Of a stretch of DNA of 41,048 nucleotides, positions 1 to 7,743 are shown in pieces. Position numbers and translations under genes: made by a program. Under the pieces are notes generated by a model. It worked only from the letters and a program-made list of their open reading frames with translations, searched no databases and was not told the DNA's origin. The stretch comes from Comamonadaceae bacterium (lineage in GTDB: Bacteria > Pseudomonadota > Gammaproteobacteria > Burkholderiales > Burkholderiaceae_C): positions 1 to 41,048 of the forward strand of contig JAUMYU010000014.1 in NCBI GenBank assembly GCA_030528485.1, given 5' to 3'. The stretch's first letter is position 1, and the number at the start of each line of letters is the position of its first letter.

Positions 1-966
1 ATTGGCATTGGCGGCAGCCTCGCCGTCGCCTTCCGGCAGCGCCTGCACCATGCAGCCTTGCAGGCTTTGCGCATAAACGGGCCAGACGGCTTGCGGCGCG
101 GCCAGCGTCACCAGCCCCGCGCCCGCGCGCTGGGCCGCCTGCGCCGCCAGCCGCGCCGCGCCTGTGAGCGTGGCGCCGCCCCACACCAGCACATGGCCGC
201 GCTGGTATTTGTGGCTTTCCGGCCCCGGCTGCGGCAGGGCGTGGCGCCACAGCGCGGGGGTGTTGAGCCAGGTGGTCAGCGGCGGCTCCAGGGTTTTGAG
301 CACGCGCTCGGGGATGCCAATGTCGGCCAGCACCAGCTCGCCGCATAACTTGCGCCCCGGCAGCAGCCAGTGCCCGGGCTTGGCGCGAAAAAAAGTCACC
401 GTCAGCATGGCTTGCACCACAGGGGCGGTTTCATCGGCCGGGGGAGCGCCCGTCGCGCCATCGAGGCCGCTGGGCACGTCCACCGCGCACACGGGCAGGC
501 CGCTGGCGTTGAGCGCCTGCACCAGCGCTGCGGCCTGCCCGTCCAGCGGGCGGCACAGGCCCGCGCCGAACAGGGCGTCGATGGCGATGTCGCATGCAGC
601 GGGGTCGAATGCCGCGGCAGCCTCCGTCGCGCCTTGCCATTGGCTGGCGGCCCAAGCGGCGTCGCCGCGCAGCTTGGCCATCTCGCCCAGCAGGAACAGC
701 CGCACCGGCCAGCCACGCTGGCGCAGCCACTGCGCGGCGACAAAACCATCGCCGCCGTTGTTGCCTGGCCCGCACAATACGGCCACGCGGCAAGGCTGCC
801 AGCGCCTGGCAACGGCCAGCGCCACGGCCTCGCCCGCGCGGGCCATCAAGGCCACACCGGGCACGCCCGAGGCGATGGCGGCGGCATCGGCCTGGGCCAT
901 TTGGGCCGGGGTCAGCAGTGCCTGCACACCTTGCCCCAGGGGGGAAATGCAATGGCTATCCAGCAT
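1..966 (-). CDS. nnr: Bifunctional NAD(P)H-hydrate epimerase / ADP-dependent dehydratase, 5' part (cut by window edge)
   Basis: Repairs damaged NAD(P)H: the N-terminal YjeF domain epimerises NAD(P)HX and the C-terminal carbohydrate-kinase-like domain dehydrates it. The minus frame is open from an ATG at 966 to the window edge (322 residues; the family has about 500). The start is preceded by GAAAGGA. Seen in the protein: GPGNNGGDG at residues 66-74 (YjeF nucleotide-binding loop), VDVPSGLDG further on, and then the start of the dehydratase domain (KYQRGHVLVWGG, GAARLAAQAAQRAGAG). The rest lies outside the window. Several long open frames on both strands overlap it but only this frame shows conserved motifs. 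The order of domains and the motifs make the call firm; only the C-terminal catalytic part is unseen. Confidence 0.9.
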   Translation of the reverse strand, partial: MLDSHCISPLGQGVQALLTPAQMAQADAAAIASGVPGVALMARAGEAVALAVARRWQPCRVAVLCGPGNNGGDGFVAAQWLRQRGWPVRLFLLGEMAKLRGDAAWAASQWQGATEAAAAFDPAACDIAIDALFGAGLCRPLDGQAAALVQALNASGLPVCAVDVPSGLDGATGAPPADETAPVVQAMLTVTFFRAKPGHWLLPGRKLCGELVLADIGIPERVLKTLEPPLTTWLNTPALWRHALPQPGPESHKYQRGHVLVWGGATLTGAARLAAQAAQRAGAGLVTLAAPQAVWPVYAQSLQGCMVQALPEGDGEAAANAN

Positions 967-1057
967 GGCAATGTCCTTTCGGTACTTGTTAAAGCCTGGG
1001 CGCTTTTTGCTACGATGGCCCGGCTTTGTTTTACGCCTTTCTGCAATCGATTATTGA

Positions 1058-1642
1058 ATGGCTCTCATGCTGCTTTACAAAATCCTGGCTTTTTTGCTCA
1101 ACACCGCCATCGGCATTTTGGTGGGCGCACTGCTGCTGCGCATTTACATGCAAGGCATGCGCCTGAGCTTTTCCAATCCTCTGGGGCAACTGGTGCTAGG
1201 CTTTACCGATTGGCTGCTGCTGCCGCTGCGCAAACGGCACAGCGCTTTGCGCCCCAAGGGCCGCTGGGACTGGGTGGCGCTGTTCATCGCGCTGTTGCTG
1301 TGCATTGTCAAAGTGGCGCTGCTGCGGGCCATGCTCCAGCCCTGGTCGCTGAGCGCGTCCATCGTGCAAGGCTTTTTTGAGCTGGCCACCAGCGCCGCCG
1401 GGCTGGCGGTAGCTGTGGTGCTGGCTTATGTCGTACTGTCCTGGATCGCGCCCCAGCATTGGTTGCATAGCCTGCTGGCGCGCATGTGCACCCCGTTGCT
1501 GCAACCTCTGCAACGCAGGCTGCCGGCCTTGGGCGGCATCGACTTTGCGCCCATGCTGGCCGTCATGGCGCTGTATATCGTGCTGATGGTGCTGGAGCAC
1601 ATCGAGGCCGAAATCCTCGTGCGGCACCTGCCCTTGCCCTGA
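1058..1642 (+). CDS. YggT family inner-membrane protein
   Basis: A 194-residue, very hydrophobic protein with two copies of the YggT repeat: LLRIYMQGMRLSFSNP near residue 27 and VLSWIAPQHWLHSLLARM near residue 125, each followed by a Pro-Leu-rich stretch (PLRKR, PLLQPLQRRLP). Four or five membrane segments are visible. The family's molecular role is not settled; members have been linked to osmotic stress and cell-envelope functions. It begins 92 bases from the divergent epimerase/dehydratase gene. An in-frame ATG three codons downstream (1067) is an equally possible start, since neither has a clear ribosome binding site. Confidence 0.85.
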   Translation: MALMLLYKILAFLLNTAIGILVGALLLRIYMQGMRLSFSNPLGQLVLGFTDWLLLPLRKRHSALRPKGRWDWVALFIALLLCIVKVALLRAMLQPWSLSASIVQGFFELATSAAGLAVAVVLAYVVLSWIAPQHWLHSLLARMCTPLLQPLQRRLPALGGIDFAPMLAVMALYIVLMVLEHIEAEILVRHLPLP

Positions 1643-1720
1643 TCGGCCCCACAATTTCGCTTCCGCCCTGGCCGCGCAGCCGGGGCTTTTGCTTTTCTCT
1701 GTTCCCAGAAAGAACCCCAC

Positions 1721-2137
1721 ATGCAATTTCTGCACACCATGCTGCGCGTCGGCAATCTGCAACGCTCCATCGACTTCTACACCCAAGTCATGGGCATGCA
1801 GTTGCTGCGCACCTCCGAGAACCCCGAATACCGCTACACGCTGGCTTTTCTCGGCTTTGAAGGCGGCAACCCGGCCCAGGCCGAGCTGGAGCTGACGTAC
1901 AACTGGGGCACCGAGAGCTACGAAATGGGCACGGCCTACGGCCACATTGCCCTGGGCGTGCCCGATGCCTACGCCGCCTGCGAACGCATCCGCCAGGCGG
2001 GCGGCAAGATCACGCGCGAGCCAGGCCCCGTCAAAGGCGGTACCACCGTGATCGCCTTCGTCGAGGATCCCGATGGCTACAAGGTGGAGCTGATCGAGCG
2101 CAAAAACGCCCAAGCCGCTGGCGGAGGCTTGCGATGA
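1721..2137 (+). CDS. gloA: Lactoylglutathione lyase (glyoxalase I)
   Basis: Converts the methylglyoxal-glutathione hemithioacetal to S-lactoylglutathione in the cytosol. The 138-residue protein has the family's length and all four metal ligands in the expected places: His5, Glu57, His75 and Glu123. The motifs [16 protein letters not shown] and [14 protein letters not shown] are typical. The lack of the long inserts of zinc-type enzymes suggests the nickel/cobalt-type bacterial class (inference). GAAAGAA lies a few bases before the ATG. Its stop overlaps the pdxH start by four bases (ATGA), so the two are probably translationally coupled. Confidence 0.96.
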   Translation: MQFLHTMLRVGNLQRSIDFYTQVMGMQLLRTSENPEYRYTLAFLGFEGGNPAQAELELTYNWGTESYEMGTAYGHIALGVPDAYAACERIRQAGGKITREPGPVKGGTTVIAFVEDPDGYKVELIERKNAQAAGGGLR

Positions 2138-2814
2138 ATCCCCCAACCACCGACAGCGCCACACCCGGCATTGACTTGCCCTCCATGCGCGAAAACTACG
2201 CACTGGGCGAACTCTGCGAGCAGCAAGCCAGCGCCGATCCCCACGCCTTGTTTACCGCCTGGCTGGCCGAAGCGGTGCAGCACGGCGTGCCAGAGGCCAA
2301 CGCCATGACGCTGGCCACCGTCGGCAGCGATATGCGCCCCAGCCTGCGCGTCGTGCTGCTCAAGGGGCACGACGAAAAAGGGCTGGTGTGGTTCACCAAT
2401 TACCAAAGCCGCAAAGGACTGGAACTGGCAGGCAACCCCTGCGCCGCCTTGCAGTTTTTCTGGCTGCCCCTGCAACGCACCGTGCGCATTGAAGGCCGCG
2501 TGACGCCCACTACCGAAGCCGAGAGCGAGGCGTACTTCCATTCCCGCCCGCTGGCCTCGCGCCTGGGGGCCGTCGTCAGCCCGCAAAGCCGCCCCATCGA
2601 AGGCCGCGCCGTGCTGGAACAAGCCTATGCCCGCCTGCAAGCCAGTCTGCCCCCCGGCGCTGACCCCGAGCGCCCGCCGCATTGGGGCGGTTACCGCCTC
2701 CTTCCCGAGCGTTGGGAATTCTGGCAAGGCCGCGCCAGCCGCCTGCACGACCGCCTGCTCTACAGCCGCGCCGATGCCCAAAGCCCGTGGTTGCGCGAGC
2801 GGCTGGCGCCGTGA
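2134..2814 (+). CDS. pdxH: Pyridoxine/pyridoxamine 5'-phosphate oxidase
   Basis: FMN-dependent oxidase that makes pyridoxal 5'-phosphate, the last step of vitamin B6 synthesis and salvage. The 226 residues match the family. The N-terminal split-barrel FMN-binding region contains [19 protein letters not shown] and [17 protein letters not shown]. The C-terminal dimerisation/active-site part has [19 protein letters not shown], the hallmark RLHDRLLY, and ends WLRERLAP. The start overlaps the end of gloA in an ATGA, indicating a two-gene unit; fis follows after 57 bases. Confidence 0.97.
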   Translation: MNPPTTDSATPGIDLPSMRENYALGELCEQQASADPHALFTAWLAEAVQHGVPEANAMTLATVGSDMRPSLRVVLLKGHDEKGLVWFTNYQSRKGLELAGNPCAALQFFWLPLQRTVRIEGRVTPTTEAESEAYFHSRPLASRLGAVVSPQSRPIEGRAVLEQAYARLQASLPPGADPERPPHWGGYRLLPERWEFWQGRASRLHDRLLYSRADAQSPWLRERLAP

Positions 2815-2871
2815 CGCGGTGGCTGCGCTATAGTCGCCGCCTTTTTGCCACTTACCCCGCCCGTAACCATC

Positions 2872-3126
2872 ATGCCCCTCAGTATCGACGAATGCGTTCG
2901 AATCAACCTGCAGCAATACTTTGCAGACTTGGGCGGGCAAGACCCCGCCAACGTCTATGCCATGGTGATTCACTTGGTGGAGCGCCCCGTGCTGGAAGAA
3001 GTCATGCAGCGCGCACAGCACAACCAATCCCGCGCCGCCCAGTGGCTGGGGCTGAACCGCAACACCTTGCGCAAAAAGCTGCAAGCGCACGGCCTGCTGG
3101 ATGCCGATGCGCAAACGCCTTCCTGA
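2872..3126 (+). CDS. fis: Fis-family nucleoid protein
   Basis: An 84-residue DNA-bending, global regulatory protein. The C-terminal helix-turn-helix is clear: NQSRAAQWLGLNRNTLRKKL at residues 51-70. The N-terminal half supplies the dimerisation helices (VYAMVIHLVERPVLEEVM). I chose the ATG at 2872 because it gives the family's length; an in-frame ATG at 2845 would add nine residues. A -10-like TATAGT lies at 2829-2834 but no good Shine-Dalgarno is seen. In many betaproteobacteria fis sits with dusB and purH; here it lies between pdxH and a NUDIX gene, which is unusual. Confidence 0.9.
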   Translation: MPLSIDECVRINLQQYFADLGGQDPANVYAMVIHLVERPVLEEVMQRAQHNQSRAAQWLGLNRNTLRKKLQAHGLLDADAQTPS

Positions 3127-3135
3127 GTTCTTGCC

Positions 3136-4128
3136 ATGCCCATGACCTGCCCCGCTTCATCCTGCGCTCCTGACGCCACTTTGCCATCGGCCAGCATCAT
3201 CGTCATGCGGGAAGCGCCCCATGCCAACGCACACGGTGATGCCTACGGCGCCAGCGGCATTGAAGTCTTGCTGATGGAACGCGCCAGCCAGGCGCGCAAT
3301 TTCGGCGGCGCATTAGTCTTTCCAGGCGGCAAGGTCGAACCCGGGGACGATGCCATCGCCCTGCAAAGCGGCTTTACCGAGCAATGGCCCCAACTGATGC
3401 CGCGCCTGCCGCAAGACCCACAGACGCCCGGCAAGCAGGCGCTGGCCAGCCTGTACGGTGCGGCCTTGCGCGAAACCCTGGAAGAAGCCGGCCTGCTCTG
3501 GCTGGCAACGGCCAGCCCTGCCGACGACGCGACCGCTCCAGCAGCGGCCTTCCCCGCCCCTGCCAATGCGCTGGCCGCAGCGCGGGGCGCGCTGGCGCAA
3601 GGGCAAACCTGGGATGCCGCCCTGAGCGCACTGCGTGCGGCAGCGCCAGCGGCTACGCCCTACGCCCCTAGCGTGCAAGCCTTGCGGCCGTTTTCACGCT
3701 GGATCACGCCCAAAATCACCAATATGAGCGCCAAACGCTTTGATACGTGGTTTTTCCTCGCCTCTCTGCCGCCAGGCCAACAGGCCAGCGCCGATGGCAG
3801 CGAGGCCCAGCACCTGCTATGGGCCTCGCCACGCCAATTGCTGACGCGCTACGCGCAGGGCGAAATCCTGCTGGCGCCGCCGCAAATCATGACCCTGGCG
3901 CACCTGTGCCGCTTCGCCGACAGCGCCAGCCTATCGGCCTACGCCAGCCAGCAGCCCATCCATCCGATTGAGCCGGTCAGCATCGACCAGGAAGGCCAGC
4001 GCATCGTGTGCTTCCCCGGCGATCCGTTGCACGAACAAACACAGCCCCGCACCCCTGGCCCCACGCGACTGGTGCTGCGCAACAAGCGCTTTGAGCCTGA
4101 GCAGGGCTTTGAAGCGTTGTTGGCTTAG
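3136..4128 (+). CDS. NUDIX hydrolase with split Nudix box (NUDT19-like layout)
   Basis: A 330-residue NUDIX-fold protein. The Nudix box appears in two parts: GGALVFPGGKVEPGD near residues 56-70 and RETLEEAGLLWL near residues 112-123, separated by roughly 40 extra residues. The catalytic REtLEEaG part is intact. A similar insertion is known in eukaryotic NUDT19-type enzymes and their bacterial relatives, some of which hydrolyse CoA derivatives, so a CoA or nucleotide-diphosphate pyrophosphatase role is an inference. A second conserved-looking region is FSRWITPKITNMSAKRFDTWFF, which usually shapes the substrate pocket. It starts 9 bases after fis and may be co-transcribed with it. Confidence 0.8.
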   Translation: MPMTCPASSCAPDATLPSASIIVMREAPHANAHGDAYGASGIEVLLMERASQARNFGGALVFPGGKVEPGDDAIALQSGFTEQWPQLMPRLPQDPQTPGKQALASLYGAALRETLEEAGLLWLATASPADDATAPAAAFPAPANALAAARGALAQGQTWDAALSALRAAAPAATPYAPSVQALRPFSRWITPKITNMSAKRFDTWFFLASLPPGQQASADGSEAQHLLWASPRQLLTRYAQGEILLAPPQIMTLAHLCRFADSASLSAYASQQPIHPIEPVSIDQEGQRIVCFPGDPLHEQTQPRTPGPTRLVLRNKRFEPEQGFEALLA

Positions 4129-4203
4129 CTTAGATGTGTGGTCCCGCTTTGCTACGACGGCAGACCGCCCCAATCCGCTTTCTTGCCCACCGCACAGGGA
4201 TTT

Positions 4204-4809
4204 CTAACCGGTTCTTACCCATACCTTCCGCACTCCACATTTGCCGTTGATATGGATGGCATTTCCCGTGGATTCGATAGCGCCATATACCTCGCTTTTT
4301 TGCAAAACCCTCTCATAGAGGACATCACCGGCGAGGCTGGCCAGCAAAACATAGTATTTCGCAGTTGCCGCCCTTGACCGGATCAAAACAAGCAGGTATT
4401 TCCCGCTCCCGGAAAAACCAACTTGCCACCCTCTGCCCTGAAAAACCCCGGGGAGGGGCCTTGCGATGCGCTCATATCCATCCACTGCAATTTTCAAATA
4501 CCCATCAGCCGTTAAAGAAAATGCCTGATTGGCAAAAACGGCTTTTTCACCCGTATTGAAAACAGCATCAAACCCTTGCAGTTTGCGATCGGCGCCAGCC
4601 CACGCAATATCTCTGCATGGCGCATTGATGGTAACTTCTTCAATATATCGCTGATCCAAAAAGCCCGTAAATGCTTCTGCTTCCCTGACGAGCGCCGCAC
4701 TGTCTTGACTGGCGCCAGCAACCCCGTACCCCAAATCGCAAGCGGCCACTATCCAGGCGAAAAAAGGAATACACAGAATATTCCGCAAAGTCTTTGCAGA
4801 AAAATCCAT
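4204..4809 (-). CDS. Hypothetical lipoprotein, AT-richer than its neighbours
   Basis: I do not recognise the family. The 201-residue product has a lipoprotein signal: hydrophobic residues 10-20 followed by VAAC with Cys24 as the acylation site. The mature part is small, with a possible second cysteine pair (near APCRDIAW and GKCGVRKVW). The start at 4809 is supported by GGAGGGG five bases upstream; the upstream in-frame ATG at 4821 overlaps that ribosome binding site and is unlikely. It follows the DUF3325 gene on the same strand but is separated from it by a 12-bp-arm hairpin. Base composition is clearly lower in GC than the flanking operon, hinting at separate ancestry. Confidence 0.65.
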   Translation of the reverse strand: MDFSAKTLRNILCIPFFAWIVAACDLGYGVAGASQDSAALVREAEAFTGFLDQRYIEEVTINAPCRDIAWAGADRKLQGFDAVFNTGEKAVFANQAFSLTADGYLKIAVDGYERIARPLPGVFQGRGWQVGFSGSGKYLLVLIRSRAATAKYYVLLASLAGDVLYERVLQKSEVYGAIESTGNAIHINGKCGVRKVWVRTG

Positions 4810-4822
4810 CAACCCCTCCAAA

Positions 4823-4866
4823 AATCAAAAATCCCCAAACCCAATAGATATTGAGGATTTTTGATT
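4823..4866 (-). terminator. Hairpin between the DUF3325 gene and the lipoprotein gene
   Basis: Perfect 12-bp inverted repeat (AATCAAAAATCC at 4823-4834 and its complement at 4855-4866), directly abutting the DUF3325 stop codon. Read on the minus strand it is followed by TTTGG. The stem is AT-rich, so it could be a weak terminator or an mRNA-stabilising hairpin. Confidence 0.5.
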
Positions 4867-5229
4867 CTATAAAAACCACCGCAATACCAACGGCCCGAGC
4901 GCCCCCAACACGCTGGCGGCTATGCCCCAGAGAAGAAAGCGGTTGGCCTGGCGGGGCGCGTAGGTCAGCAACAGCCCCAAAGCCAGCGCAGCGAAAGTCA
5001 TTAAACCCAGCCCAATCAGCACGGCCAGCGCGGGCGGCCAGTAACTCAGGCAAAGCAGCCCTGCCAGCGCCAACCCTGCTGCGCCCTGCCCCGTGCGACG
5101 GCCAGGGCCGCCTAGCCAGGGGCTGGGGGCGAAATCGTCGCGGTGGCGTTCCATGGCGCTGGCCAGCAGCACACAGCCTGTAAAGCTCAAAGCCCACACC
5201 AGTGGCATGCCATGCCAGGCGTTGTTCAT
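4867..5229 (-). CDS. DUF3325-like small membrane protein
   Basis: A 120-residue protein with three hydrophobic segments (around GMPLVWALSFTGCVLLASAM, the LALAGLLCLSYWPPALAVLIG region and the C-terminal FLLWGIAASVLGALGPLV). AMERHRDDF after the first segment and LLTYAPRQANRF after the third resemble DUF3325 proteins, which commonly accompany PepSY proteins in iron-siderophore loci; the role is unknown. AAAAGGAGC precedes the ATG at 5229, which supports this start over the longer frame from 5283. It follows the PepSY gene by 37 bases, so co-transcription is likely. Confidence 0.65.
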   Translation of the reverse strand: MNNAWHGMPLVWALSFTGCVLLASAMERHRDDFAPSPWLGGPGRRTGQGAAGLALAGLLCLSYWPPALAVLIGLGLMTFAALALGLLLTYAPRQANRFLLWGIAASVLGALGPLVLRWFL

Positions 5230-5266
5230 GCGATTTGCTCCTTTTCTCGTTGGCTTGCGCCTGTTC

Positions 5267-6997
5267 TCACCCCTGGGAAACACGGGCGGCCTGGCCTGCG
5301 GCCGGGTGGCTGGCAGCCGTGCCCGCTGCTGCGCCCTGGCGCTGCCTGGCTTTCACCGGCTGCGCCTGGGCGCGGCGCAGCCACCAGAGAACGGCGCCGC
5401 AAGCTGCTGCCATCAGCAGCGCCACGGCATCCACACTCGCCACGCTCCACTGCTGGCGCGCCAAGGCGGCAGGCAGGGCTGCGCCGCCCGTCAACGGGTT
5501 GAGCAGGGGCAGCACAGCCCATAACCCGGCGGCGAACGCCATTTGCTCTTGCCACGCGCGGCGGTGGCTGCGCAGCCAGGGATGCAGGGCGCACAGCAGC
5601 CAGAGCAGGAAAAAGCCACGTATTTCCCACAAGGCACGATCGGCCAGGGCAGCGGGCAGCAAGCGGTTGAACCAGAAGTAGCTGGCCACTGCCACGCACA
5701 GCCCGGCGATGGCGGCAACGTTGAGCCGCTCGACCAGCCGATGCCCGCGCGGGGTGTAGCCCTGCTTGGCGCGCTGGGGCAGGCGTTTAACGACCCAGAG
5801 CACCATGCCGCTGGCCACCATCAGGCTGCCCAACAGGCCGGAGAGAAACAGCAGCCAGCGCACGGCTGGTTCGGCGAAGCGGCCCAGGTGGGTCGTCACC
5901 AGGACGTTGTAGGTGGCGCGCACCCAGGAAGGCTGGGCCGCAGGGGGCGCTGGCAACGCCGCGCCGCTGGCATCAAAGCGCAGGCGGCGCGCATCGCCGC
6001 GTTCGCTGAGATGGTCGCCGCCGCCTTCGCGCAGCTCGACCGTGGCTTTGGGCGAATAAGGGGCCTGAATGGTGATGCGGCCCACGCCATGCCGGGGCCA
6101 TTGCGCCTGGGCGTGCTGAATCAGCTCTTGCAACCTGGCCTCGCCCACGGCGGGATGGCTTGGGCGGTGCGCTGGCTCGCTGGCGTCGTCTGCTGCCGCG
6201 CGGCCTGGGCGGCTTGCGGGCGGGGCATTGGCCGCGCGGGCGCCAGACGGGCGGGTGTTGCCGGCAGCGGCGGTGAGGCCGCTCGATTCCATGAAATACG
6301 CCATGCGATCGCCACGGTACACCGCATCGGCAGGCCACGGCATGAGCGTGTTGGCCAGCAACAGCAACCCGCTGAGGGTGATGACGAAATGAAACGGCAA
6401 GGCCAGCACGGCGCTGGCGTTGTGCGCGTCCAGCCAGGATCGCTGGCCTTTGCCGGGGCGGAAGGTGAAAAAGTCGCTGAAGATTTTCTTGTGCGTGATG
6501 ACGCCGCTGATGATGGCCACGAACATCATCATGCTGGCGATGCCAATGAGCCAGCGCGTCCAGGCGCGCGGCAGGCCATGCAACTCGAAGTGGAAACGGT
6601 AGAAAAAACTGCCCCCGCGCGTCTGGCGCGGCGTCAGCGGCTCGCCCGTGGCGGCGTCCAGATAGCGGGTCACTTGCCCTGCCCGCCCGGACGGTTCGCG
6701 CCAGCTCACGGCCAGCGCCGTCTGGCGGGCGCTGGGCAAGGCAATCGTCCAGCTATCGGCCTGCGGGGCCAGGCGCTGCAAGGCTTGCAAGGCGTTCGCC
6801 GCGGCTTGCACGGGCGGCGTGGCAGGCGATGAAGCGTGCAGCTCGGGCCGCATCCAATCGTCGATCTCGCTGCGCATAAAGCTGAACGTACCCGTCAGAA
6901 AGATGGCAAACAGCAGCCACCCCAGCAGCAAACTGCTCCAGGTGTGCAGCCAGGACATGGCCTGGCGCAGGCCCTCGGGCTTTCCATCCGGCCTCAT
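5267..6997 (-). CDS. PepSY-associated transmembrane protein of an iron-uptake type operon
   Basis: A 576-residue inner-membrane protein. The first segment is typical of the PepSY_TM family (SWLHTWSSLLLGWLLFAIF followed by TGTFSFMRSEIDDWMRPEL). A periplasmic region with PepSY-like sequence follows, then WLIGIASMMMFVAIISGVIT and HKKIFSDFFTFRPGKGQRSW, more periplasmic sequence, and a C-terminal cluster of membrane segments. Such proteins occur beside TonB-dependent siderophore receptors and are proposed to act in periplasmic ferric-siderophore reduction; that role is inference here. The ATG at 6997 overlaps the upstream gene's stop (ATGA); longer frames reaching 7372 run through that upstream gene and are rejected. 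Confidence 0.85.
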   Translation of the reverse strand: MRPDGKPEGLRQAMSWLHTWSSLLLGWLLFAIFLTGTFSFMRSEIDDWMRPELHASSPATPPVQAAANALQALQRLAPQADSWTIALPSARQTALAVSWREPSGRAGQVTRYLDAATGEPLTPRQTRGGSFFYRFHFELHGLPRAWTRWLIGIASMMMFVAIISGVITHKKIFSDFFTFRPGKGQRSWLDAHNASAVLALPFHFVITLSGLLLLANTLMPWPADAVYRGDRMAYFMESSGLTAAAGNTRPSGARAANAPPASRPGRAAADDASEPAHRPSHPAVGEARLQELIQHAQAQWPRHGVGRITIQAPYSPKATVELREGGGDHLSERGDARRLRFDASGAALPAPPAAQPSWVRATYNVLVTTHLGRFAEPAVRWLLFLSGLLGSLMVASGMVLWVVKRLPQRAKQGYTPRGHRLVERLNVAAIAGLCVAVASYFWFNRLLPAALADRALWEIRGFFLLWLLCALHPWLRSHRRAWQEQMAFAAGLWAVLPLLNPLTGGAALPAALARQQWSVASVDAVALLMAAACGAVLWWLRRAQAQPVKARQRQGAAAGTAASHPAAGQAARVSQG

Positions 6998-7338
6998 GCA
7001 GCGCCCCCCCAGGTTTGCGCCCACCACAACAGCCCGGCGCAAACCAGCACGCCCGCGCCCGCGCCGCGCCAGACGCGCCAACCGCTGGCGCTGGCGAAGG
7101 CCCACAGCACCACACCGGCATGCAAGAGGAACGCCAGCATGGTTGCCAGGGTGACGGCATCGGCGCGGTGCATGCCCAGCTTGGGCAGCAGCAGCGCCAG
7201 CCATGAAGCGGCCAAGCTCGCCAAAGCGTAGCCCAGGCCCACGCCTGCCAGCGCGCGCGCGGCCACGGCCAGTCGGTAACGCCCGGGCAGCGCGGGGGCC
7301 GCGGGGGGAGGTGCAGAGGATGAAGGCTTGCCTGCCAT
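6994..7338 (-). CDS. DUF3649-like small membrane protein, first gene of PepSY operon
   Basis: A 114-residue protein with a Ser/Pro/Ala-rich N-terminus and three membrane segments; ALAGVGLGYALASLAASWLA, then MHRADAVTLATMLAFLLHAG and VVLWAFAS match the DUF3649 pattern. Proteins of this type precede PepSY proteins in iron-regulated operons; the function is unknown. The start at 7338 is chosen because the conserved region begins shortly after it; the frame stays open to 7512 but the extension has no family resemblance. The stop overlaps the PepSY start by four bases. Confidence 0.65.
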   Translation of the reverse strand: MAGKPSSSAPPPAAPALPGRYRLAVAARALAGVGLGYALASLAASWLALLLPKLGMHRADAVTLATMLAFLLHAGVVLWAFASASGWRVWRGAGAGVLVCAGLLWWAQTWGGAA

Positions 7339-7539
7339 AGTAGGTGTTTTGCTTGCCGCCCCCTTGGCGCAATAGCTAACGCAATGGTCAATGCAATGGC
7401 CAGCGCCGTGACCTGCAACCAAGGCCAGCCCGCCGCTATACGGAGGCAGAAGCAAGCTGCGACTGCCCAATACAGGGCGCAGGGATTTGCAAAGGAAATC
7501 GACGCTCGCCACAGGAGCGCCAAAGGATCAGCCGGGACG

Positions 7540-7570
7540 AAAAAAGCGTTTCAGCGTCACAGGCTGAAAC
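7540..7570 (-). terminator. Intrinsic-terminator-like hairpin upstream of the PepSY operon
   Basis: Eight-bp inverted repeat GTTTCAGC (7548-7555) / GCTGAAAC (7563-7570) with a 7-base loop; on the minus strand it is followed after two bases by six T (7540-7545). It may terminate dacB, or act as an attenuator if the PepSY operon starts at the Fur-like site just upstream. Confidence 0.6.
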
Positions 7571-7586
7571 GATTGCTTGCAATGAT

Positions 7587-7603
7587 ATAAGAATTGTTCT
7601 TAT
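7587..7603 (-). promoter_or_regulatory. Fur-box-like palindrome
   Basis: ATAAGAA-CAA-TTCTTAT (minus strand), a 7-bp-arm palindrome in AT-rich DNA 249 bases before the first gene of the PepSY operon. It matches about 12 of 19 positions of the classical Fur consensus and resembles the AATAAGAA/TTCTTATT style of Fur sites in beta- and gammaproteobacteria. The neighbouring gene families make iron regulation plausible. Confidence 0.55.
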
Positions 7604-7661
7604 TCGCCCTAACTTTCAGGAAATTTTTTTAGCCTGCACCGATCTGCAAAATTCCGAAAAA

Positions 7662-7732
7662 ACAAATCAAAAGAAAATCAATTCCAATACAATCATGCCA
7701 AAACAAGGATATTTTTTATCCTTTTGATTTGT
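7662..7732 (+). repeat. Intergenic palindromic repeat, copy A (best inverted repeats)
   Basis: A 71-bp AT-rich element with perfect 12-bp terminal inverted repeats ACAAATCAAAAG (7662-7673) and the complement at 7721-7732, with core ATCATGCCAAAACAAGG. It ends 11 bases from the dacB stop. The same layout recurs at 10256, 13329, 14885, 20995, 23456 and 37560. Confidence 0.85.
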
Positions 7733-7743
7733 AAAATTCCCTC

